DNA of 64,000 nucleotides from Deinococcus psychrotolerans (lineage in GTDB: Bacteria > Deinococcota > Deinococci > Deinococcales > Deinococcaceae), in assembly GCF_003860465.1 (NCBI RefSeq), contig NZ_CP034183.1, positions 1,132,501 through 1,196,500 on the forward strand, in the 5' to 3' direction. Of this stretch, positions 1 through 8,711 are shown piece by piece. The first letter of the stretch is position 1, and each line of letters starts with the position of its first letter. Made by a program: the position numbers and the translations under genes. The notes beneath the pieces are model-generated. The model was given only the letters and a program-made list of their open reading frames with translations. It was not told where the DNA came from and ran no database searches.

Positions 1-859
1 GGGTCGCGACACTGACGCCGAAGGCGGCCTTGCCTGCAACGGTCACGCCCACCTCGCCTGTCCAGTCCGGGAAGCGGGTGGTCGTGAGGCCGCTGTCGAG
101 GGAGTAACTGCCCGCACTGTCGAGTTTGGCCGCAGCCGTGAGTTTCTCGGCGGCGCTCAGGCTGGTGGTACCGCTGGCGTTGAGGCCATAACGGGTGCTC
201 GCCGGGGTCACCTTACCCAGCGAAAGCCGCAGCGTTTCGGTGTGGTCGGCGGTGGCCCCCAGCGTGACATTGCCGGGTCTCGGCCCTCCGAATTGCCCGG
301 CAACCGATATTCTGGCCCGCACCGCCAGATTGCGCACGCTGAAGGTGGTGCCCCCTTCCACATCGGCGCTGACATTGGTCAGGGTGCCGCCCGTGCCCGC
401 CGTCCAGATCCAGGTCGGCGAGAATGCCCCGCTGGCCGACAGGTCGCCGCTCACCACCCGGTAAGTGGTGCCTGACGAGTCGCCGTCGGCGTACACCAGC
501 GTTGAAGTAATGCTGCGAAGCCCCCGCGTGGGCGCAGTAAAGCCCTGCTGTGCCAGGAGCACCGCTGTCCGCGACCCGGTGGTCAGGGTTCTTGAGGCGT
601 CGTACTGGCTGTAAAGCGTCCGCTGCCCCTGGGTAGAGGTCACGCTGAAGCTCTGGTGTTCTGGCCCGGCCCAACTGGCACTGGCTGAGAGTTGCCCGCC
701 AAGCGCTTCGCCGCTCCAGTCACCGTCGAAGCTCAGGCCATTCCAAAACGGCGTGGCGGGCAGAAAGTACCTCACCTGAAAGCTGCCCTCGGCCCGCGCC
801 GTACCGACTAAAGCGCAGGCCAGGAACAGGGAAACCCGTCTCCGTCGCCGGGCCGTCAT
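1..859 (-). CDS. Secreted beta-rich hypothetical protein, C-terminus cut by window edge
   Basis: Reading leftward from ATG at 859 gives 286 codons open to base 1 with no stop, so the gene continues outside the window. The N-terminus is a signal peptide: several Arg after Met, a hydrophobic stretch (VSLFLACALVG), then Ala-Arg-Ala-Glu as a probable cleavage site. The mature part is rich in Ser, Thr, Gly and Val with alternating polar and hydrophobic residues, as in extracellular beta-sheet or surface proteins. No catalytic motif or named domain is recognised. Upstream bases hold no strong Shine-Dalgarno. It is probably exported to the envelope or surface; the function is unknown. The reading frame is solid because codon positions and composition match the neighbouring genes. 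Confidence 0.7.
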   Translation of the reverse strand, partial: MTARRRRRVSLFLACALVGTARAEGSFQVRYFLPATPFWNGLSFDGDWSGEALGGQLSASASWAGPEHQSFSVTSTQGQRTLYSQYDASRTLTTGSRTAVLLAQQGFTAPTRGLRSITSTLVYADGDSSGTTYRVVSGDLSASGAFSPTWIWTAGTGGTLTNVSADVEGGTTFSVRNLAVRARISVAGQFGGPRPGNVTLGATADHTETLRLSLGKVTPASTRYGLNASGTTSLSAAEKLTAAAKLDSAGSYSLDSGLTTTRFPDWTGEVGVTVAGKAAFGVSVAT

Positions 860-994
860 GCTCCGCTCACCGCTGAATGTCTGCAAATCCCAGGCTGCTC
901 CGGCCCGCCGTTTTGCTGTGACTGCCCTCCAAAATGTCCACACTCCGATTTCACATTCACCTCCGCACGGTGACCTTAAATGCAGGAGCGTGAT

Positions 995-1123
995 ATGAGC
1001 GTGATAGTGCTGAGCGGACGTCATGTGCGAAAGTGGTATCGAGAAACCTCGGGCACGGTAGTCCGGCGATTACTCTCACGAGCTACCGGCATGTTTTGGA
1101 TGATGGATTCAGGGGCACCGTGA
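995..1123 (+). CDS. Possible 42-aa small protein
   Basis: ATG at 995 follows GGAG with about 7 nt spacing and the frame stays open for 42 codons, ending in TGA. The product is basic (several Arg) with a short Trp/Met-rich tail. Rare codons (ATA, CGA, TTA) are frequent, unlike the flanking genes. A direct repeat AGCGTGATA spans the start. It lies in an otherwise gene-poor stretch (860-1235) in which nothing else convincing was seen. This may be a chance frame. Confidence 0.2.
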   Translation: MSVIVLSGRHVRKWYRETSGTVVRRLLSRATGMFWMMDSGAP

Positions 1124-1192
1124 TTGATCTTTTCCCAACTCCAGTGGTGTTGAACTGAGAGACTAATTTGATCCCTACTCCACTGGAAGCAC

Positions 1193-1222
1193 AAAACCCC
1201 CACCACTCAGGTAGGGGTTTTT
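1193..1222 (-). terminator. Terminator downstream of tRNA-Arg
   Basis: Arms AAAACCCC and GGGGTTTT flank a 12-nt loop just beyond the tRNA 3' end. T runs lie on both sides, so it may work in both directions, but the tRNA is the obvious client. Confidence 0.6.
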
Positions 1223-1235
1223 GCTGTGCTGGATG

Positions 1236-1312
1236 TGGTGCACTCGACTGGAATCGAACCAGTGGCCTGCCCCTTAGGAGGGGGCCGCTCTATCCGACTG
1301 AGCTACGAGTGC
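1236..1312 (-). tRNA. tRNA-Arg (anticodon CCU)
   Basis: The minus strand folds as a cloverleaf: acceptor arms GCACTCG/CGAGTGC, D arm GCTC/GAGC, anticodon stem GCCCC/GGGGC around loop CTCCTAA, and T arm ACTGG-TTCGATT-CCAGT. The central triplet CCT reads AGG arginine codons. Discriminator A and CCA are encoded at 1239-1236. Length is 77 nt including CCA. A hairpin terminator follows directly. Confidence 0.95.
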
Positions 1313-1440
1313 GGGAGCGGTGAAATCCTGCGTCCGGCAGTATAGAACTTTGCCGCGCCGCGTGCCAACCCCGAGCCGATCAAGCCGCATACAGACAGCC
1401 AAAACAGAGTCTTTACTCCTTGTCCATCTTGGCTCATATA

Positions 1441-1457
1441 TTACGTCATTAACAGAA
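1441..1457 (+). promoter_or_regulatory. RDRM operator (DdrO site) of ddrC
   Basis: TTACGTCATTAACAGAA matches the palindromic radiation/desiccation response motif TTATGTCATTGACATAA at 14 of 17 positions. It sits immediately upstream of the extended -10 of ddrC, where bound DdrO repressor would block RNA polymerase. In Deinococcus, DdrO is cleaved by the IrrE/PprI protease after DNA damage, which releases such genes. Confidence 0.85.
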
Positions 1458-1460
1458 TTA

Positions 1461-1469
1461 TGCTACAAT
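1461..1469 (+). promoter_or_regulatory. Extended -10 promoter of ddrC
   Basis: TGCTACAAT is a TG-N-TACAAT extended -10. The ddrC ATG lies 6 nt after it, which predicts a leaderless mRNA. No good -35 is visible; the RDRM overlaps that zone. Confidence 0.75.
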
Positions 1470-1475
1470 ACTTCT

Positions 1476-2225
1476 ATGAATGCGACTATCGAGACGGCGC
1501 TTAAAACAGTGGCCCCGACCCTTTCCATCGGCAGCGCCCGATTGCCGCTGAGTGACGCCGGACGCCTGCACGCCGCCAGCGCCCTGAGTTTTTTGGGCCT
1601 CAGCCAAGCAGCGGTGTGGGCGCAGCAAGACTGGGAAAGCCCGCACTGGAAAGCTTTTGAACAGATGCACAACCTCAGCCGCGATTTGGGCGACTTCGGC
1701 GCGGGGCCGGAGCCGACCCTCAGCGTGGCCGAGTTCGTGGCCTTGGCCGCCCAGACGCAAACCACTTCCGCCCGCCGCCTTCAGCGCAAGATGGCCGACA
1801 CTTTCGCCCGCAGTCTGGTGGGCGATATCCGGCTGGCCGCCGAGGTGGCCGAGCGCAGCTCAGAACCGCTGGCCCGCAGTTGGCTGCACGCCCGCTTGGA
1901 ATCCCAAGACGCCCGCCGCACCCTAATGAGCGCCGCTGCCAAGCACGGCGGACACGGCCCGATTTTTGGACAGCTCGGCAGCGTGAGTAACCGCAGCGTG
2001 CTGGGTAAAGACAGCGCCACCCTGCGCCGTGAGCGCGGCGTCAAACAGACCCGCGACGGCCTGGGCACCGACGAGCTGCGCCGGTTGTCATACCTCGACG
2101 CCGCCACTGCCGCCGCGCTGGAAGGGGGCACTGTTCAGGGCAACGACGCTATTTTGGAACTCCACCGCAAAGTTGCTGGGCGCGAACGCCAGACTTGGGC
2201 AGGCGGGCTGGATAGAGCCGGCTAA
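1476..2225 (+). CDS. ddrC: DNA damage response protein DdrC
   Basis: This 249-aa protein matches what I recall of DdrC, the Deinococcus-specific nucleoid-associated protein (231 aa in D. radiodurans) that binds, bridges and compacts DNA after irradiation. The N-terminal part (residues 15-100) fits the winged-helix region; the C-terminal half carries the strongly conserved stretch GQLGSVSNRSVLGKD followed by RERGVKQTRDGL. The family folds as an N-terminal wHTH plus a C-terminal helical dimerisation bundle. The start at 1476 is chosen over the in-frame ATG at 1320 because the RDRM and extended -10 lie just upstream and the homologous sequence begins here. Expression should be strongly radiation-induced through DdrO. 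It stands alone, bounded by the tRNA and a GC-rich hairpin. Confidence 0.9.
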   Translation: MNATIETALKTVAPTLSIGSARLPLSDAGRLHAASALSFLGLSQAAVWAQQDWESPHWKAFEQMHNLSRDLGDFGAGPEPTLSVAEFVALAAQTQTTSARRLQRKMADTFARSLVGDIRLAAEVAERSSEPLARSWLHARLESQDARRTLMSAAAKHGGHGPIFGQLGSVSNRSVLGKDSATLRRERGVKQTRDGLGTDELRRLSYLDAATAAALEGGTVQGNDAILELHRKVAGRERQTWAGGLDRAG

Positions 2226-2246
2226 ATTCGTTTTTTAGTTCAAAAG

Positions 2247-2279
2247 GGCGGCCCCGTGAGAAGATGCAGCGGGGCCGCC
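2247..2279 (+). terminator. GC-rich hairpin after ddrC
   Basis: Perfect 10-bp arms GGCGGCCCCG and CGGGGCCGCC flank a 13-nt loop, 21 bases after the ddrC stop. There is no T run on the plus side, so it is a weak or Rho-assisted terminator, or an mRNA stabiliser. Confidence 0.5.
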
Positions 2280-2321
2280 GCTTGTCAGGGTTGAGCTCCC
2301 CAAAGTTCAAAGGAGCCGCCA

Positions 2322-2807
2322 ATGACCCGAGAGAGCGATGCAAATCCACCAGTTCCGACGACTCCAGCCGCGCCTGAGTGGGGCCGCGCCTACACCGCGC
2401 CGGACATCACTGTTTACTTTGACAAAGCACGCTGCATTCATTTCGCCGCCTGTATTCGCGGTTTGCCGCAGGTGTTCAATACCGACGCCCGCCCCTGGAT
2501 TCAGCCCAACGCCGCGCCCGCCGAGGCACTCGCCGAAGTGGTGCGCCGATGCCCCACCGGAGCGCTGCACTACGCCCTGGCCAGTGGCCCCGCCGAGCAA
2601 CCGGAAAACACCACCATTCAAGTTTGCGAAAACGGCCCGCTGTTCGTGCGCGGTGATCTGGAGATGGCCGCGCCACAGGGCAGCGTCCACGACACCCGCA
2701 TGGCCCTGTGCCGCTGCGGGGCGAGCCACAACAAACCGTTTTGCGACGGCTCCCACCGCAGCAGCGGGTTTGAGGCGGCGGGCGGCGAGAAATTGAATCA
2801 AGGCTGA
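2322..2807 (+). CDS. CDGSH iron-sulfur protein with divergent 4Fe-4S (Fer4_19-like) domain
   Basis: The 161-aa protein has two cofactor modules. Residues about 28-88 resemble the divergent mono-cluster ferredoxin domain, with Cys in FDKARCIHFAACIRG and RRCPTGAL. Residues about 128-152 carry a CDGSH motif: CRCGASHNKPFCDGSH, giving the three Cys and one His that hold a 2Fe-2S cluster. This two-domain architecture is common in bacterial electron-transfer or iron-homeostasis proteins of uncertain role. A good Shine-Dalgarno (AAAGGAG) precedes ATG 2322. It lies between ddrC and the recA operon, but no sequence sign ties it to DNA repair. Confidence 0.85.
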   Translation: MTRESDANPPVPTTPAAPEWGRAYTAPDITVYFDKARCIHFAACIRGLPQVFNTDARPWIQPNAAPAEALAEVVRRCPTGALHYALASGPAEQPENTTIQVCENGPLFVRGDLEMAAPQGSVHDTRMALCRCGASHNKPFCDGSHRSSGFEAAGGEKLNQG

Positions 2808-3008
2808 GGACGGGAGTTGGGAAGTGGTTTGAGTACCGATAGGCCTACTTACCTCACCAGACGGAGTGATCTGGCCGTCTAAAAACCCTCAAATGCCTGC
2901 CCAAATGCAATACAAACCAACACCCGCACGCGCCGCGCCGCGCTTCTCTATGCTGTAGGGTATGCCTCTTCAACATCTTGCCCTTCTTTTTTTCCGCCTG
3001 TGGTCACT
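2808..3008 (+). promoter_or_regulatory. Leader and promoter region of the cinA-thpR-recA operon
   Basis: A hairpin with arms AGACGG (2859-2864) and CCGTCT (2875-2880) may end the upstream transcript. TATGCT (2950-2955) and TAGGGT are possible -10 elements about 50 nt before the GTG start. I found no 17-bp RDRM-like palindrome here, although such a site is known upstream of this operon in other Deinococcus. Confidence 0.4.
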
Positions 3009-4292
3009 GTGAAAGCTGAGATCATCAGCGTCGGCACCGAGTTGCTGCTCGGTGAAATCGTGGACACCAACGCGGCGTTCGTGGCCCGCGAACTGTCGCT
3101 GCGCGGCGTGACCTTGCAGCGCAAAGCCACCGTCGGTGACAACTTGGAGCGCATCAGCGGTCTCATCCGCGAATCGCTTTCCCGCGCCGACTTGGTGATT
3201 TTGGGCGGCGGCCTCGGCCCCACCGACGACGACCTGACCCGTGAAGGCATTGCCGCAGTCGCCCGCGAGACGCCCGCCGAAGATCGTGAGTTGCTGGCGT
3301 GGCTGAGCGGTTTGTTTACTTCGCGCGGACGCACGATGGCCCCGATCAATAGAAAGCAGGCCTGGCTGATTCCCTCGGCCTCGGCGCTGCCCAACCCACT
3401 CGGCACCGCGCCGGGCTGGTTTGTGACTCTGCCGGACGGCCACGAATTTGCCGGAAAACGGATTGCCGCCCTGCCCGGCCCGCCCCGCGAAATGAACCGC
3501 ATGTTCAGAGAAGAACTGCTGCCCCGCCTCAACCTTCCCGCTTGGGCCTTCTACGCGGTCACGCTGCACACGTCGGGCATCGGTGAGAGCGACGTGGCCA
3601 CCCATTTGGGCGACCTGACCAAAATAGCCAACCCGAGTGTGGCCACCTACGCCCGAAAAACCGGAACCGACGTGCGGGTGGCCGCCAGTGCCAAGAGCGC
3701 CGAAGAAGCGCGGCAGCTGGCAGAACCTGTCTTAGAGCAGGCCCGCACCGCTTTGGGCCGCTACATTTGGGCGGAAGAAAAAACTGGCGACGCGCCGGCC
3801 ACCCTCGCAGGCGCAGTCATCAAGCTGCTGGCTGGACGGAGCCTCGGGTTGGTCGAAGCAGGCAGCGGCGGCACTTTGGCCCTTCAATTTGCCGGCGCTG
3901 CTGCTCTTAAAGGAGCCGCCATCTCGGACGACCACGCCACTTTGCTGACGCTCGGCCTGACGCCAATCACCCTCTCCAGAGACGGAGTGTGTAGCGAAGT
4001 CGCCGCACTGGAACTCGCTCACGGCGCACGCGAACGGTTTGGAACCGGAGTGGGCCTGAGCGTCTGCGCCGCCGCCGAGGGTGAGCAGCAAGGCCAAGTG
4101 GCGATTGCTATCGTGGGCGAGGGCTTAGAGCGCGTCGCCTCGGTCAACTGGCCGGGCGACGCCGGGCAAGTCCGCGAGCGGGCCGCCAGCACCGCGCTGA
4201 ACTTGGCATTTCGGGCGCTGAGTGCAGCCGAAGCCGATCAGACGCAAGCGGGCCAAACCCAAGTCAACCAGACTCAGGCGGGTCAGCGATGA
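3009..4292 (+). CDS. cinA: CinA-family protein, competence/damage-inducible
   Basis: This 427-aa protein has the N-terminal MoCF-like (COG1058) domain, typical of CinA from its first residues (KAEIISVGTELLLGEIVDTNA-type start) and including GGLGPTDDDLTREG, and a C-terminal CinA/PncC-like domain (about 265-410). The usual amidase motif ESxTGG is replaced by EAGSGG and the downstream GxAGPxGG loop by AAAEGEQQG, so nicotinamide-nucleotide amidase activity is probably lost. GTG 3009 fits the family N-terminus; an in-frame GTG at 3000 is the alternative. The C-terminus is a repetitive Gln/Thr tail. The stop overlaps the next ATG (ATGA), so cinA, thpR and recA form one operon, the conserved Deinococcus order. 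Confidence 0.92.
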   Translation: MKAEIISVGTELLLGEIVDTNAAFVARELSLRGVTLQRKATVGDNLERISGLIRESLSRADLVILGGGLGPTDDDLTREGIAAVARETPAEDRELLAWLSGLFTSRGRTMAPINRKQAWLIPSASALPNPLGTAPGWFVTLPDGHEFAGKRIAALPGPPREMNRMFREELLPRLNLPAWAFYAVTLHTSGIGESDVATHLGDLTKIANPSVATYARKTGTDVRVAASAKSAEEARQLAEPVLEQARTALGRYIWAEEKTGDAPATLAGAVIKLLAGRSLGLVEAGSGGTLALQFAGAAALKGAAISDDHATLLTLGLTPITLSRDGVCSEVAALELAHGARERFGTGVGLSVCAAAEGEQQGQVAIAIVGEGLERVASVNWPGDAGQVRERAASTALNLAFRALSAAEADQTQAGQTQVNQTQAGQR

Positions 4293-5226
4293 GCAAGCCG
4301 CAGAAAAAAGGCCAGCCGCTGAAGCTGAGAGCCGCGCCACGCCGCCCCACTGAACGCCCAGCCGAGCCCAATCCGTCCCAAGCCAATGCATCTCCAGCCG
4401 CTGAACCAAGCGCGTATCAAGAGACGCTGCCCGAGCCTCAACAAGGCCAGCCCAGCCGCCCACCCCAGCGCAGTGAACGAAGTGAGCGCCCAGCATCCCA
4501 GAAACCGCGTCCAACCGGGCCCACCGACGATAAGCGGCCTCGCAGCAAACCAACTCGGGACGCGCCCGTTTACGACACCCACCAAGCCAACCTGCGCCTC
4601 TTTTTCGCCCTCAAAGTGCCGCCAGAAGTCGCCGAACAGCTTGGCGCGGCCCAAAAGAACTTGCGCGGTAATTGGCGCTCGGTGCGGGCCGATCAGTTGC
4701 ATGTAACGCTGGCGTATCTGCCCGGCGTTGATCCGGCCAAAATAGACGCCCTCAAGAAACTGGGCGAGCAAGTGGCCGCACAAACCGCGCCGCTGAGCCT
4801 CAAGCTGCGCGGCACCGGATATTTTCCCAACGAAGGCAGCCCCCGCGTCTGGTTCGTAAAGGTGGAAGCTGAGGGGCTGGAAGAATTGGCCGCTGCGTTG
4901 CGTCTAGGCCTTACAGAACTGGGCGTGGACACCGACAACCTCGCTTTCAAAGCCCACATTACCTTGGCCCGCAAAAAGGGCGCGGCTCCCCGTTTGCCGC
5001 CCAAAATTTTTGACCTCGGCTGGGATGCGGGCGCGGTCACGCTTTACCGCAGCCACCTCCAGAAGACCGGGCCGATCTATGAGAACTTGGCGATGTTTAA
5101 GTTGCGCGGCGAATTTCGTGCTACCATTATGTCCAGTGCTGAATCTACTCCAGACATAACCGCCGACATTGCATCTGCACCAAGCCAACTCGATCTGCCA
5201 ACCGATCTGTCCCCGGAGGACACCCC

Positions 5227-5230
<4 letters not shown>
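4289..5230 (+). CDS. thpR: RNA 2',3'-cyclic phosphodiesterase (LigT/ThpR) with long N-terminal extension
   Basis: Residues about 105-285 form the two-histidine (2H) phosphoesterase domain: [13 protein letters not shown] opens it, and the two catalytic H-x-T-x motifs are HVTL and HITL. The family hydrolyses 2',3'-cyclic phosphates on RNA ends. The protein is 313 aa, against roughly 180-190 for the family, because of a 100-residue N-terminal segment rich in Pro, Arg, Gln and Glu that looks disordered, plus a 30-residue tail. ATG overlaps the cinA stop by 4 bases and its TGA overlaps the recA ATG, so translation is coupled. In D. radiodurans the ligT gene also lies between cinA and recA. Confidence 0.92.
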
Positions 5231-6315
<1,085 letters not shown>

Positions 6316-6360
6316 AAACGGCCGCACCGTAAAAGCAGTGGCCGGGTAAAAAATTGGAGG

Positions 6361-6395
6361 AAGAGGGCAGCGGCGCGAGTCGTTGCTCTTTTTTT
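6361..6395 (+). terminator. recA operon terminator
   Basis: An imperfect GC-rich stem (AGAGGGCAGCG pairing with CGTTGCTCT through wobbles and one bulge) is followed by a run of seven or more T. Confidence 0.75.
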
Positions 6396-6428
6396 GTCGG
6401 CTGGCCAGAGGGCCGCTAAACTGCTGCC

Positions 6429-7028
6429 ATGACCCCCGAAATCGCCCTGACGCCCGAGGCTTGGGCACGCGCCCTGAGAATTGACCCGCAGCCGCCCTCC
6501 ACACCGCACATCGGAGCGTTGGTCGAAATGCTGAGTTACACCCGCCTGACTACCCTGCAAGCGGTGGAGGGCCTAGACAAGCAAGATTTGGACACCACTT
6601 ACGACGACTTCCCGCACTCGATCGCCATGCTGCTCGGCCACCTGGCCGCCGTGGAGCGGGCCTACCAGTACATCAGCTTCGAGAATCTGGACCCTTTCGC
6701 AGGCGACGTACCGGCTTATGACCGCTACCTCGGCGCGATGACGTTTGGCGAGCACGGCCTAGCGGTGCGGCGCTTTCAGCTCAAAGAGCTGTTGGATGAA
6801 CTGGCCGAGGTTCGCGCCGAAACCCTGCGCGAGCTGGGCAAGCGGGATGACGCGTGGCTGGGTCAGCGCCTGAATTTGCCTGAAATGACCGATATGAACC
6901 ACCACTGGGTCTGGTTTCACGTGTTGGAAGAAGAACTCAGCGACAGAGGCCAGATCCGCCTGCTGCGGCAAGCCATCTTGCGGGCGCAGACTGCTGAGGC
7001 AACCCCGCCAGATTCAGCGGACGAGTGA
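6429..7028 (+). CDS. DinB-like / DUF664-type four-helix protein
   Basis: The 199-aa protein is all-helical with the DinB/YfiT layout: a helix with SIAMLLGHLAAVERAYQY and a late HHWVWFHVLEEELSDRGQI segment typical of DUF664. Family members bind a metal through three His; here His is visible in GHLAA and in the HHWVWFH stretch, but the usual His near RGQI is Asp (LSDRGQI), so metal binding may be altered. Biochemical roles vary (thiol transferases, hydrolases). TAAACT ends 6 nt before the ATG, suggesting leaderless expression. Its last 15 bases overlap the convergent next gene. Confidence 0.7.
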   Translation: MTPEIALTPEAWARALRIDPQPPSTPHIGALVEMLSYTRLTTLQAVEGLDKQDLDTTYDDFPHSIAMLLGHLAAVERAYQYISFENLDPFAGDVPAYDRYLGAMTFGEHGLAVRRFQLKELLDELAEVRAETLRELGKRDDAWLGQRLNLPEMTDMNHHWVWFHVLEEELSDRGQIRLLRQAILRAQTAEATPPDSADE

Positions 7029-7931
7029 GGCGAACGCCGCCGCGTCGGCACTGATGATCACCGGCACACCCGCTGTGTAAAGCAGTGTGGCGACGTCTTG
7101 GCTGCGTGGCGGCCCCGACACGTCCCGAATGGCGATGCCCAGCACCTTGCCGGGGTGCGACTGGGCAAAGGCGGTATAGACTTCGGGGTCTTTCTGGGCG
7201 GTGTCGCCGATCAGCAAGAACTGGCCGGGCAAGTCGGCGGCCAACTCATTCAGCGACTGGATTTTGTGTTGGGTGGAGTGCAGCAAGGTCTGAGCGTCCA
7301 GCGCCCTCAGCAGCAGCGGCCCGTTGGCAATCCCACGCGCCGGCAGCACCGAGCGCAAAAAATCGCTGAGGCCCAGAGGGCTGTTGGAGAGGTAAACGAG
7401 AGGGTAGCCCCGCGCCGCAAAACTGTTGTAAAGCGGGGCGATGTCGGGAAAAGCTGCCCGGTTGCTGACGGTAGCTCCGAGAAAAGTGGAGACTGAACTT
7501 CGCTTCCCTGCTCCAGTGATCAGCACCGTGTCGTCCAGGTCGCTGATCACCGTCACAGGCGCGTCGGGCAAACTGGGAATATTGGGCCTCACCTCTTCTC
7601 CACTCACCAAGCTGACTTTGACGGCTCCGGTTGTCTTCAGTTCACAGCGGGCGTGGCCGCCCTGATCGGTGATCACGTCAATGCTTTGCTCGCCCACCTG
7701 ACACACCACGCCTATCCCCGCCGCGCCCTGCGGCAGCAAACGGGCGATGTTTTGCAGCACGGCTGGCCCACTCCCGCGCCAAGCGTCGTAAGCGTCCACC
7801 TGAATGCTGAGGTGGGTGGCCCGCGCAGAGGCCCAGCCCGCCACCGACAGCTCGTGAGCAGGCGCGGCGAGGGCAACGGGCAGAGACAAAGTGGCGACAG
7901 ACAAGTAGAGCAAAGCGGCGGCGCGAATCAT
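7014..7931 (-). CDS. Exported App1/DUF2183-type phosphatase
   Basis: A signal peptide (residues 1-22, ending ALAAPAHE) is followed by a beta-rich N-terminal region and then a HAD-like catalytic core beginning VTVISDLDDTVLITG. The DxDxT/V motif supplies the nucleophile and general acid Asp. YLSNSPLG and LLIGDTAQKDPEVY match later HAD motifs of the App1 (phosphatidate phosphatase) family. The predicted role is periplasmic or cell-surface phosphate-ester hydrolysis, possibly of lipid phosphates; the substrate is not shown by the sequence. Length 305 aa. TAAGCT lies just upstream of ATG 7931. It is convergent with the DinB-like gene. Confidence 0.8.
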   Translation of the reverse strand: MIRAAALLYLSVATLSLPVALAAPAHELSVAGWASARATHLSIQVDAYDAWRGSGPAVLQNIARLLPQGAAGIGVVCQVGEQSIDVITDQGGHARCELKTTGAVKVSLVSGEEVRPNIPSLPDAPVTVISDLDDTVLITGAGKRSSVSTFLGATVSNRAAFPDIAPLYNSFAARGYPLVYLSNSPLGLSDFLRSVLPARGIANGPLLLRALDAQTLLHSTQHKIQSLNELAADLPGQFLLIGDTAQKDPEVYTAFAQSHPGKVLGIAIRDVSGPPRSQDVATLLYTAGVPVIISADAAAFASLVR

Positions 7932-8018
7932 GCTTCAGCTTAAAGGGCCAAAGGAGTCAAGCGGTAAAGCGGGCCAAACAGTTTCAGCGTACCTGCCCAA
8001 AACTTAACAACACCGCAC

Positions 8019-8642
8019 TCACGGATGCACCGTCACCGTCAGCTGGCCGTCTGCACCGCGTTTGCCTTGCTGGGCCAACACGTCCACGGTGTACTGCTGC
8101 GTGGGCGTGTTGGCCGCAGCGCTGAGCCGCATGATGGCGGTGGTGTTGGCCACCACTTCCTGCGGCGCGATGACGGCGCTCAGCACGCTGGGCAGCAACT
8201 GGGCACTGAGTTTGACGGGGCCGAGCTCCGCTTGAAAACCGCCGGGCCGCACCGTCACTTCAATGGTTTGGCCGGGCCGTAGCGTCACTTCCGGAAGTCT
8301 GCCGCCCGACGGCGTGCCGAACACCACATAACCGCCCGCGCAGCCCACGGTACGCAGTTCGCTGATATCGCGCACCCCCAGCCCCAACGCCGGAAACAGC
8401 GAAGAAATCGCCAGCCCCAACCCCAATGCCGGACGCCGCTGACGGCTGATCTGCTGCGCTGCCAGCGCAATGCCCCCCGGCCCCAAAATGAGCGGCGGCA
8501 ACAGCGCCAGCACGGTATGGCCCTCGCAGGCCGGCAGCAGCGCGTATCCAACCGTCCTCACCACCAAATACAGCAGTGAACCGAGCAAAAATCCGGCCAG
8601 CGTGAGCTGGTAAGACGGGCGGGGCGGGCGCAGCGAAGTCAT
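8019..8642 (-). CDS. Membrane-anchored hypothetical protein
   Basis: The 207-aa product has three hydrophobic segments in its first 90 residues (for example LTLAGFLLGSLLYLVV and a Leu/Pro/Gly-rich stretch) and a C-terminal soluble part of about 110 residues rich in Val/Thr with a predicted beta fold (VTLRPGQTIEVTVRPGG). The soluble part resembles a small Ig-like domain outside the membrane, but no family is recognised. TAGCCT lies 8 nt before ATG. It is codirectional with the App1-like gene, 87 nt apart. Confidence 0.65.
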   Translation of the reverse strand: MTSLRPPRPSYQLTLAGFLLGSLLYLVVRTVGYALLPACEGHTVLALLPPLILGPGGIALAAQQISRQRRPALGLGLAISSLFPALGLGVRDISELRTVGCAGGYVVFGTPSGGRLPEVTLRPGQTIEVTVRPGGFQAELGPVKLSAQLLPSVLSAVIAPQEVVANTTAIMRLSAAANTPTQQYTVDVLAQQGKRGADGQLTVTVHP

Positions 8643-8711
8643 AAGGCTTAGGCTAGCGCGGCGGGTGGGGTACGGGTGTCCACCGCCTCAGCCTCAGCGC
8701 CCCCGATTCCT

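Noticed and set aside
1021..1206. 61-codon minus-strand frame next to tRNA-Arg
   Set aside because: It overlaps the tRNA terminator, has rare codons and no ribosome site.
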